Shown: in pieces, positions 1-5,807 of the stretch
Layout of the letters: each line of letters opens with the position of its first letter
Position numbering within the stretch: position 1 is the first letter of the stretch
Origin: Spirochaetaceae bacterium
Lineage (GTDB): Bacteria; Spirochaetota; Spirochaetia; Treponematales; Breznakiellaceae
DNA: 16,739 bases
Assembly (NCBI GenBank): GCA_031269165.1
Contig: JAISZQ010000095.1
Location: 1-16,739, forward strand
Reading direction: 5' to 3'
Notes under the pieces: model-generated
Told to the model about the DNA's origin: nothing
Seen by the model: the letters and a program-made list of their open reading frames with translations, nothing else
Databases searched by the model: none
Translations under genes and position numbers: made by a program

Positions 1-1
1 G

Positions 2-1141
2 ACCGAGGGTCTCGCGGTTGTAGCGGGCGCGACACTGGCCGTCGAGAGCGGCGGGTCGCTCGAGGCGGAGGAGGCAGACGGCGTGACGGTTGCTGAAGGC
101 GCGGCGCTGGTTGTTGAGGAGGACGACTCTGTGTCTATCGGCGGCGTCGATCTTGAGGCGGGCGCGTATGCGGATATAACGGAGGTGACCGGGCAACCGC
201 CGAGTCTGACTGCCACGCTGGTTACGGACTTGGTCAGCAACGCATCGGCTACCGACGTGACGACGGTTACGCTGACAGGGACCCTGTCGATTTCCAGTGG
301 TGAGGTTACGGTTCCCTTTGGCGTAACGCTGGCGACGGGCGCGAATACGCTCACGGTGGCTGACAGCGTTACGCTCGATGTTGCGGGCACGCTGGACGTG
401 GCGGGCACGCTGGACGTGGCGGACGAGGTTGTGGTGGAAGCCGGGGGTGAATACGTCCTTGGGGCCGAGGCAAGCGGCACGAACACGGGCACGATCACCG
501 TCAAGGAGGGCGCCTCGACCTGGGGCAAAGGCGGCAATATCGAGGGGGATGGCGTAACCGTCATTGAAAAGGGCGGCAAGGCGTTTCTCGGCGGGACTTC
601 TGCGGCTGATAGAATCTATGTGATCGGTGACGAAAACGTGACCGCAGACACGGATGCTGTAAACGCCGCGCCGATAATCCAGCTTGCGGGCGATGAGGCG
701 AAAGTCACCTTTAACAACACGACGTATAGGCTCGATGGCGACGCGACGCTCAACGGTACGGTGAGCACGTTGGTGGGGAACACGGACAACATGAACTTCT
801 GGGTTCTCGACCCGGGGACGTTGACGATTGGAGAAGGCAGCACGCTTACTCTCCCCGACCCATTAACCACGGGACGCACGTTATTGGAGATCCACTCGAC
901 TACTAACAATTCCCTCGTATTAGGCGAGACCGGAGCCCGGATTGTTCTTAATGAGGAGAGTGGTATCCGCTTCTGGGAGAACGATGTCCTGGCCGATAGT
1001 GATATCAGTGACGAAGAGTGGAACAATTTTTACAGTGATACCACCACCAAGGAAACGGATAACGTTTTGACTAACAAAACCTATGAGTGGGCAACCAACC
1101 TCGGTAGCGGTAGTGACCAACACGGCTGGAAGGCCCAGTAG
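2..1141 (+). CDS. Adhesin-like low-complexity surface protein, 3' part only
   Basis: The frame is open from the first bases of the window to the TAG at 1139-1141, so the real start lies upstream; a GTG at 83 is merely the first internal start codon. The 379 visible residues are rich in Thr, Val, Gly, Ala and Asp and consist of short beta-strand-like repeats of the type GTLDVAGTLDVA (an 18-bp direct tandem repeat lies at about 377-412) and G-A/S-TLT. This pattern is typical of secreted beta-helix or filamentous-haemagglutinin-like proteins, including large repeat proteins of host-associated treponemes. The last ~130 residues are less repetitive and richer in Asn, Trp and Glu, ending in WKAQ. 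I see no membrane segment, LPXTG-type sorting signal or autotransporter barrel in the visible part. The exact role is unknown; surface location is inference from composition. Confidence 0.75.
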   Translation, partial: TEGLAVVAGATLAVESGGSLEAEEADGVTVAEGAALVVEEDDSVSIGGVDLEAGAYADITEVTGQPPSLTATLVTDLVSNASATDVTTVTLTGTLSISSGEVTVPFGVTLATGANTLTVADSVTLDVAGTLDVAGTLDVADEVVVEAGGEYVLGAEASGTNTGTITVKEGASTWGKGGNIEGDGVTVIEKGGKAFLGGTSAADRIYVIGDENVTADTDAVNAAPIIQLAGDEAKVTFNNTTYRLDGDATLNGTVSTLVGNTDNMNFWVLDPGTLTIGEGSTLTLPDPLTTGRTLLEIHSTTNNSLVLGETGARIVLNEESGIRFWENDVLADSDISDEEWNNFYSDTTTKETDNVLTNKTYEWATNLGSGSDQHGWKAQ

Positions 1142-1190
1142 TCCTAACGTGTCCCCGGCGCAAGGGCAAACAAGTTTGCCTTAGCCGAGG

Positions 1191-1236
1191 AAGCCCTCCG
1201 CCGAACGGAACCCCGTTTGGCGGGGGGCTTTTTTTT
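1191..1236 (+). terminator. Rho-independent terminator of the adhesin-like gene
   Basis: AAGCCCTCCGCCGAAC pairs with GTTTGGCGGGGGGCTT over 16 positions with two G-T wobbles, an 8-nt loop between the arms, and is followed by a run of T. It starts 50 bp after the stop codon. A smaller perfect hairpin (GGCAAAC/GTTTGCC, 1165-1180) lies just before it. Confidence 0.9.
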
Positions 1237-1432
1237 CAGAGCGGCCCCACGTTGGTATTGCTTTCCCCGCCGATTGCCGCTTGCCCAACAGTACCCGTCC
1301 CAAAGAGCGTGCTACTTGGCGCGACTATCCCCGTTACTTGCCGCTTGCTAAACAGTACCCGTTCCAAAGGCGTGCTGTTTGGCGTGGCTATCCCTGCTGA
1401 TAGCCGCCCGCTAAACGGAATCCGCCCCCGCC

Positions 1433-1525
1433 CGTCATTGCGAGCGAAGAGAAGCAATCCAGTTGGGAATGCCGGGGGCGTTGCCCCTTCTGGATTGCTT
1501 CGTCGCTTCACTCCTCGCAATGACG
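1433..1525. repeat. 93-bp palindromic interspersed element, copy 1
   Basis: The ends CGTCATTGCGAG and CTCGCAATGACG are perfect inverted repeats, and inside them GAAGCAATCCAG pairs with CTGGATTGCTTC. The core has GCCGGGGGCGTTGCCCC. This is the widespread intergenic palindrome whose translation gives spurious peptides of the HCERSEAIQ type in many bacterial genomes. It sits inside a 63-bp array unit, in the linker just before the TTGCTAAACGG end of the unit. Confidence 0.85.
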
Positions 1526-1621
1526 AATAGCTTGCTAAACGGTACCCGCCCAGAGGAGGCGTGCTGTTTGGCGTGGCTATCCCTGCTGATAGCCGCCCGC
1601 TAAACGGAACCCGCCCCCGCC

Positions 1622-1714
1622 CGTCATTGCGAGCGAAGAGAAGCAATCCAGTTGGGGATGCCGGGGGCGTTGCCCCTTCTGGATTGCTTCGTCGCTTCAC
1701 TCCTCGCAATGACG
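1622..1714. repeat. 93-bp palindromic interspersed element, copy 2
   Basis: Almost identical to the copy at 1433-1525, with one visible substitution (GGGGATG for GGGAATG), and 189 bp away from it. It occupies the same place in its host unit, so the unit plus insert was apparently duplicated together. Confidence 0.85.
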
Positions 1715-2153
1715 AATAGCTCGCTAAACGGAACCTGCCCCAAGAGGCGTGCTACTTGGCGCGGCTATCCCTGCCGATTGTCGCTTGCTAAACGGCATCC
1801 GTCCCAGAGGCGTGCTGTTTGGCGCGGCTATCCCCGTTGGTTGCTGCTTGCTAAACAGTACCCACCCCAGAGGCGTGCTGTTTGGCGCGGCTATCCCCGT
1901 CGATTGCCGCCCGCAAAACAGTACCCGTTCCAAAGGCGTGCTGCTTGGCGCGGCTCTCTCTGCTGGTTACCGCTTGCTAAACAGTACCCGCCCCAAGAGG
2001 CATGCTGTTTGGCGTGGCTTTCCCTGCTGGTTGCCGCTTACTAAACAGAACCCGCCCCAGAGGCGTGCCGTTTGGCGCGGCTATCCCTGCCGATTGCTGC
2101 TTGCTCAACAGAACCCGCCCAAAGAAGGCGTGCTATTCGGTATTGTCGTTCCA

Positions 2154-2278
2154 GCCGGGTGAACACCACCGTAAGGCGGCATTGCTACCCTAATCAGTAC
2201 CTGTCTGCGGTAGTGCGTCGCCTTGAGACAGCACGTTGTGTTGGTAGCACAGCCGCCTGTAGGTGGTGTTCACCCGGC
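2154..2278. repeat. 125-bp inverted-repeat module within the array, copy 1
   Basis: GCCGGGTGAACACCACC at the left end is the exact complement of GGTGGTGTTCACCCGGC at the right end; with GGCGGC/GCCGCC the arms reach 27 bp with three mismatches. It lies in the linker of a unit variant that reads GTATTGTCGTTCCA on the left and ATATCGATACGC on the right. The centre carries CTGTCTGCGGTAGTGCGTCG. Confidence 0.85.
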
Positions 2279-2466
2279 ATATCGATACGCTTTCTAAACG
2301 GCACCCGTTCCAGAGGCGTGCTGTTTGGGGCGGTTATCCCCGCTGGTTGTTGCTTGCTAAACAGTACCCGCCCAAAAGCGTGCTGTTTGGCGTGGCTTTC
2401 CCCGCTGACTGCCGCTTGCTAAACAGTACTCATCTCAGAGACGTGCTATTCAGTATTGTCGTTCCG

Positions 2467-2601
2467 GCCGGGTGAACACCACCGTAAGGCGGCGGCTACC
2501 TTCGGTCGCTTGGCTACCCGTACCTGTCTGCGGTAGTGCGTCGCCTTGAGACAGTACGTCGTGTTGGTAGCACAGCCGCCTGTCGGTGGTGTTCACCCGG
2601 C
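2467..2601. repeat. Inverted-repeat module within the array, copy 2
   Basis: It has the same 17-bp perfect terminal arms and the same flanks as the copy at 2154-2278. It is 10 bp longer because of a changed stretch after the left arm (GGCTACCTTCGGTCGCTTGG). The centre CTGTCTGCGGTAGTGCGTCG is shared. Confidence 0.85.
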
Positions 2602-2668
2602 ATATCGACACACTTTCTAAACAGCACCTGTCCAAAAAGCGTGCTGTTTGGTGTTGCTATCTCTGCTG

Positions 2669-2785
2669 ATTGCGAGAAGGCGGCAAGCCGCGAGATTGCC
2701 GTAACGACATAGTTGCCGTTAGCGGCGAAGCGATCCAAGCAGGGGAGGTCTCCACGCTGGATTGCTTCGCTTCGCTCGCAATGAC
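2669..2785. repeat. Diverged third copy of the palindromic interspersed element
   Basis: ATTGCGAG at the left end and CTCGCAAT at the right end are inverted; inside, GCGAAGCGATCC matches the complement of GGATTGCTTCGC. The interior (GGCGGCAAGCCGC...GTTGCCGTTAGCGGC) differs from the other two copies but is itself palindromic. Confidence 0.7.
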
Positions 2786-2858
2786 AGGAAGGCTCGCCAA
2801 ACAGTACCCCTAAAGCGTGCTGTGTGGTGTTGCTACCCCACCAGTAGCCGTCCGCTAA

Positions 2859-3177
2859 GAGCCTGTTCAAAAACCCTGCGGGACGCAAGCCGCCGCTGTG
2901 ATTCGGGGGCGGGGCGAACCCTGCGGGTCGCCTTCGGGGGTCTGGCCTACAACCCTCAACGTCCTGTTTCGGGTTTCCGGCCGGGGCGTACTCAGTCCTG
3001 CGTCCATCCGTGGACGCTGAGCAAACCCTACGGGTTTGCTTAAGGTACGCCCACAAAACCATGCACCGCATGGTTTTGTCCCCGTAGAGGGGGTAGCGTA
3101 GGGCGCAAGACCGGAGCGAGGGGGAGACGCGGCAACCTGTTGCCGTTCCCCCTTTTGATGAGATTCTGAACAGGCTC
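2859..3177. mobile_element. 319-bp hairpin-rich MITE-like element
   Basis: The element is bounded by perfect 11-bp inverted ends GAGCCTGTTCA and TGAACAGGCTC. It interrupts an array unit inside its CTAAACAG motif, and TAA stands on both sides, as expected of a 3-bp target duplication. It contains a row of stems: GGCGAACCC/GGGTCGCC near 2925, GCGTCCA/TGGACGC at 3000-3017, AGCAAACCC/GGGTTTGCT at 3020-3040, ACAAAACCATGC/GCATGGTTTTGT at 3053-3079 and CGGCAA/TTGCCG near 3131-3146. There is no plausible transposase gene, so it would have to be mobilised in trans, or it could be a structured RNA. An extra copy of the right end (ACAGGCTCTAA) follows it. A partial relative begins at 8185. Confidence 0.7.
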
Positions 3178-3360
3178 TAAACAGGCTCTAAACAGTTCCC
3201 GCCCGAAGAAGGCGTGCTACCGACCCATCGACCTGTTCCCCCGACGAAAGGCATAGATGAAAAACCCATCGATGCGCTATCTTATCTTTTATCTCCGCAC
3301 CCTTTATCTTTAGTGCAGATTTTCCCGTAGCCGGTGTTGTATAGAGAGGAGACGAAACGT

Positions 3361-3849
3361 TTGGCGCAGACACTCACGGTGGACATTGAAGCGTGGTACA
3401 AAAAGTATCTTCCTCTGGTTTTCAGACGGTGCCGGATTATGCTCCGCAGTGACGACGACGCTTTCGATGCCGCGCAGGACGTGTTTGTCCGCGCTTTGCG
3501 GGCGAGGCATATCCACGGCGCGTATCCCTCGACGTTGCTCTACACGATAGCGACGCGGGTTTGCCTTAACCGGCTCCGCTCCCGACAGCGGCATGCCGGG
3601 GATGATTCCGGCGAGCTGTTTGACGAGACGGCGTTTCCCGTTGCCGACGCTTCTTTCGATGAGGCCGAGGCGCGGCTCGTGACGGAGACGATCATGCGGC
3701 AGACCTCGGAGGAGACGCGGGCGTTGTTGTATATGTACTTTGTTGACGGGATGAGCCTCGAAGAAACGGGGCGGATTCTGGGACTGTCGGCATCCGGTGT
3801 CCGCAAGCGGATCGTGAAGTTCCGCGAGCGTATGGAAAAACACGGATGA
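3361..3849 (+). CDS. ECF-type RNA polymerase sigma factor
   Basis: This 162-residue protein has the layout of a group 4 (ECF) sigma-70 factor. Sigma-2 covers residues ~10-75, with YLPLVFRRC, FDAAQDVFVRAL (the -10-recognition/core-binding stretch) and TLLYTIATRVCLNRLR. A short acidic linker follows, then sigma-4 at ~112-160 with the helix-turn-helix MSLEETGRILGLSASGVRKR. I chose the TTG at 3361 because AGAGGAG at 3345-3351 lies nine bases upstream; an earlier in-frame TTG at 3334 lacks such a site. It would direct core polymerase to a specific promoter set, probably including its own cluster, under control of the membrane protein encoded next. The gene opens a same-strand cluster of four. The recognised promoter cannot be named from the sequence. 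Confidence 0.9.
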   Translation: MAQTLTVDIEAWYKKYLPLVFRRCRIMLRSDDDAFDAAQDVFVRALRARHIHGAYPSTLLYTIATRVCLNRLRSRQRHAGDDSGELFDETAFPVADASFDEAEARLVTETIMRQTSEETRALLYMYFVDGMSLEETGRILGLSASGVRKRIVKFRERMEKHG

Positions 3850-3863
3850 CGCGCAGAGGTACA

Positions 3864-3898
3864 AGGGGGAAGTCGCGGCAACTTTGTTGCCGACCCCT
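3864..3898 (+). other. Intercistronic hairpin, possible fragment of the hairpin-rich element
   Basis: CGGCAAC and GTTGCCG form a perfect 7-bp stem with a TTT loop, enclosed by AGGGG/CCCCT. The arrangement GGGGGA...CGCGGCAAC...GTTGCCG...CCCC is nearly that of the right end of the element at 2859-3177. It lies in the 133-bp gap between the sigma and anti-sigma-like genes and could affect readthrough or message stability. No T-run follows it. Confidence 0.55.
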
Positions 3899-3982
3899 CA
3901 CCAAAGGGCATCGTCCCGGGCTCCGCCCCTGAGACCCCATCCCGGCGGCGCGAAGACAGGAGTTGGCGAACAGGAGAAAAAG

Positions 3983-4879
3983 ATGATTGAGATTTCGGCT
4001 TTTTTGCTTGAACGGTATCATGTTGACGAGGTGACGGCTGAGGAACGCGAGGCGGTTGACAGGGCACTCGCCTCCGACGAGGCGCTTGCCGGACGGCTCG
4101 CGGCGTTGCGCCGGTCGGACGCGGCGATACGGGAACGGTATCTCCAGCCGGACGAGACGAGGCGGACGTTTCCGGCAAGGCGGTTGCCAAGACGAAAGCG
4201 ATGGACGCGCCGGGCGGTTCCGCTCGTTCCCGTTGTCGCGGCGGCGTGCGCGGTCTGCATCGCGTTCTGGGCACTCGGGGAACCGGGGGGACTTTGGGAC
4301 CGAAGGCCGCCTCTCACCGACCGGGCAAAGGGCGGTTTGGGCGTTCTGTCGGAGGGGGTTTCCCTTGCCGTGTATCTCAAACCTGAGCAACCGCATCCGG
4401 CGGATGCCCCGGATGCCGCCTCGCCCCAAGCCGTGTCGGACGGGACGGGTCATGTTACCCTCCACGAAGGGGACACGATCCAGCTCGCCTATACCGCCGC
4501 CTTGCCCGACAATGCGGCCGCAAGCGCGGACACGGACGCGGCTGCGTATGGGGTGATCTTTTCGATTGACGGGCGGTCAACGCTTACCCTGCATTATCCT
4601 TCCACGGCGAACGGGGAGACGAGGATGACTGCGGGGAAGCGGACGGCGTTGGACGAGGCGTACACCTTGGACGACGCGCCCCGCTTCGAGGCGTTCTTCA
4701 TGGTGGTGAGTACCGCGCCCCTTGACGTAAACGCGGTATTGGACAAGGCAAAGGCGCTTGCGGACGAGGCGGCGCGGGACGGGTTTCCCGGCGAGGCGGC
4801 CTCGTTATGCGCGAAGGTTTTTGCGGGATTCGAGGCGCGGTCCCTCGTTATCTATAAGGAAGATAAAGGTCAAAGGTAA
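3983..4879 (+). CDS. Membrane-anchored anti-sigma-like protein with DUF4384-like outer domain
   Basis: The start is the ATG at 3983, six bases after AGGAG; the protein has 298 residues. The N-terminal ~60 residues (FLLERYHVDEVTAEE, DEALAGRLAALRRSD) resemble the cytoplasmic part of anti-sigma factors, though I see no Cys/His zinc motif. A basic stretch (residues 65-77) precedes one membrane segment at ~79-98 (VPLVPVVAAACAVCIAFWAL). The outer part carries a beta-rich domain at ~155-248 with VTLHEGDTIQLAY, YGVIFSIDGRSTLTLHYPS and FEAFFMVVSTAPLDV, which matches the DUF4384 pattern as I remember it; that domain often accompanies caspase-like proteins. By position after a sigma gene it is probably the regulator that holds the sigma factor at the membrane and senses an envelope signal (inference). 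Residues ~178-188 hold an Ala/Asp insert encoded by a palindromic sequence. Confidence 0.75.
   Translation: MIEISAFLLERYHVDEVTAEEREAVDRALASDEALAGRLAALRRSDAAIRERYLQPDETRRTFPARRLPRRKRWTRRAVPLVPVVAAACAVCIAFWALGEPGGLWDRRPPLTDRAKGGLGVLSEGVSLAVYLKPEQPHPADAPDAASPQAVSDGTGHVTLHEGDTIQLAYTAALPDNAAASADTDAAAYGVIFSIDGRSTLTLHYPSTANGETRMTAGKRTALDEAYTLDDAPRFEAFFMVVSTAPLDVNAVLDKAKALADEAARDGFPGEAASLCAKVFAGFEARSLVIYKEDKGQR
4513..4547. repeat. Short near-palindromic insert in the anti-sigma-like gene
   Basis: The sequence GCGGCCGCA...GCGGAC...GCGGCTGCGT is shared, apart from a 6-bp duplication and a 3-bp change, with 13161-13190 inside the unrelated SDR gene. Here it encodes AAASADTDAAA and separates two beta-strands of the DUF4384-like domain (IQLAYTAA and YGVIFSID) without breaking the frame. 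Confidence 0.6.
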
Positions 4880-4920
4880 CAAGGGAACCGGCATCAAACC
4901 TTTTCCTTTTCATACAGACG

Positions 4921-4953
4921 TTACGGGGAATGTCCCTGTAAACATAATTTTTT
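4921..4953 (+). terminator. Weak terminator or attenuator before the barrel gene
   Basis: TTACGGGGA and TCCCTGTAA form a 9-bp stem with one G-T wobble and a 3-nt loop; TTTTTT follows six bases later. It ends right before the AAGGAGG of the barrel gene, so it may reduce readthrough from the sigma/anti-sigma genes or act as an attenuator. Confidence 0.45.
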
Positions 4954-4968
4954 AAGGAGGAAGTACTT

Positions 4969-5592
4969 ATGAAAAAGGTATTTTCCATTTTGACGGTTGC
5001 CGTTATACTTGCGACAGCGGCTTGGGCACAGGATTTCTCTATCAGCGCGGGCGGCGGCGGCTTACTGGCCGGAGACGGCTTGCTGGTCGGCGATTTCGCG
5101 GGCGGGTTTAAAAAAGGGGGCGACAAAACAACGTACCCCTATATCGGCGGCGGCGGTTTTGTCTATGTTGACGCGACCTATGCGGAATTGTCGGTTGGAT
5201 TTCTGGTCGGCTCAGGCGATGTAGAGTCCGACAGCGGCAACACCCCTTGGACGCTCTCCAGCCTCAATCTGGGGTTGCTCGGAAAGTTTCCCTTCGCGCT
5301 CTCGGATGCGCTGACGATCTTCCCTGCGGCAGGCATTGAATACCAAAGGGTCTTGTCTGCTAAAAAGGACGGGAAAGAAGTCGATGAGCCCGGCGATTAT
5401 AGCGCGCTGTGGATCAAGGCCGGTGCCGGACTTGACGTTCGGTTTGCCGAAAGGTTCTACTTTCGCGGCGAAGTGCTTTTTGGCATCCGCCTCGCCAACA
5501 AAGCGGAGAAAGACGAGGCCGATTCGGGGGATGGGGAAACCGTCCTCGGTCTTGGCCCGACGGTCAAACTCGGGGTGGGCTACCGGTTCTAA
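4969..5592 (+). CDS. Outer-membrane beta-barrel protein
   Basis: This 207-residue protein has a strong AAGGAGG site eight bases before its ATG. Residues 1-20 form a signal peptide (MKKVFSILTVAVILATAAWA, cleavage probably before Gln21). The mature part begins DFSISAGGGGLLAGD and continues as alternating amphipathic strands with turns rich in Gly, Asp and Ser (YIGGGGFVYVDATYAELSVGFLVGSG, LGLLGKFPFALSD). It ends LGPTVKLGVGYRF with a C-terminal Phe, the usual signature for outer-membrane barrel assembly. Its length fits an 8-stranded OmpA/OmpX-type porin-like barrel. No enzymatic motif is visible. It lies between the anti-sigma-like gene and the caspase-family gene on the same strand; it could be a signal-receiving partner or a target of the sigma factor (inference). 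Confidence 0.85.
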   Translation: MKKVFSILTVAVILATAAWAQDFSISAGGGGLLAGDGLLVGDFAGGFKKGGDKTTYPYIGGGGFVYVDATYAELSVGFLVGSGDVESDSGNTPWTLSSLNLGLLGKFPFALSDALTIFPAAGIEYQRVLSAKKDGKEVDEPGDYSALWIKAGAGLDVRFAERFYFRGEVLFGIRLANKAEKDEADSGDGETVLGLGPTVKLGVGYRF

Positions 5593-5616
5593 AGCCCCAA
5601 AGGGGCCTTTCTTTGA
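5591..5616 (+). terminator. Probable terminator after the barrel gene
   Basis: GCCCC and GGGGC form a stem with an AAA loop, flanked by AAA upstream and CTTTCTTT downstream. It begins at the stop codon. The stem is short, so termination may be partial and the caspase-family gene could still be reached. Confidence 0.6.
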
Positions 5617-5699
5617 TCCGGCGCCGGGGGAACGGGTGCCGGCATCCCCGAACAAACCGCGTTTGCTTAAGAAGGAGTGAACGCGGCAGAGTCGTCATT

Positions 5700-5727
5700 G
5701 CGGGGCCGCTCTCACGAGCGGCCCCGC
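5700..5727 (+). other. Perfect 12-bp hairpin with TCAC loop between barrel and caspase genes
   Basis: GCGGGGCCGCTC and GAGCGGCCCCGC are exact complements around a 4-nt loop. No T-run follows. It stands 80 bp before the caspase-family start and could be a leader structure, a protein-binding site or a small interspersed palindrome. The 215-bp gap that holds it has no convincing gene. Confidence 0.7.
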
Positions 5728-5807
5728 AAGCATGGTTCGTGTTGGTTGTGAGGTTCGTGGTTCTCAAAAATGCTGTGCGTCTATCCAGGACAAGGAGTAA
5801 GAACGAT

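Larger units (their letters stand above)
1245..2858 (+). repeat. Tandem array of ~63-bp hairpin-forming units, left block
   Basis: No gene is supported here. The core GCGTGCTGTTTGGCG(C/T)GGCT recurs with copies of CGTGCTG-like sequence at about 1371, 1560, 1748, 1811, 1874, 1937, 2001, 2064, 2129, 2317, 2379, 2442, 2640 and 2816. Plain units are 62-65 bp, mostly exactly 63. Each unit ends in GCTAAACAGTACCCGCC and the next begins GGCGTGCTGTTTGGC, so every junction can fold into a hairpin; a ~24-nt linker (GGCTATCCCTGC...TTGC) separates the hairpins. Units at 1371-1559 and 1560-1748 form a 189/188-bp composite duplication. Palindromic inserts and a 319-bp element are listed separately. Because 63 is divisible by three, long 21-residue-periodic open frames appear, but they have no ribosome-binding site and are disrupted by 64- and 65-bp units. 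Confidence 0.9.

Noticed and set aside
1652..2475. Overlapping open frames giving 21-residue repeats such as GVLFGAAIPVDCR
   Set aside because: They exist because the repeat unit is 63 bp. Several frames are open at once, there is no ribosome-binding site, and 64-65-bp units break the frames.
2129..2640. Integron attC sites
   Set aside because: The palindromes lack the GTTRRRY/RYYYAAC core and there are no gene cassettes between them.
1245..2858. CRISPR array
   Set aside because: The parts between the palindromic segments are conserved, not unique; unit length is 63 bp with ~38-bp palindromes, and no cas gene is near.
2859..3177. tRNA or other known structured RNA
   Set aside because: The hairpins do not form a cloverleaf and no T-loop GGTTCGA with matching acceptor stem was found; the ends look like transposon termini.
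5613..5807. 65-codon extension of the caspase-family protein
   Set aside because: It runs through the terminator and the 12-bp hairpin; a good ribosome-binding site and a signal peptide mark ATG 5808.
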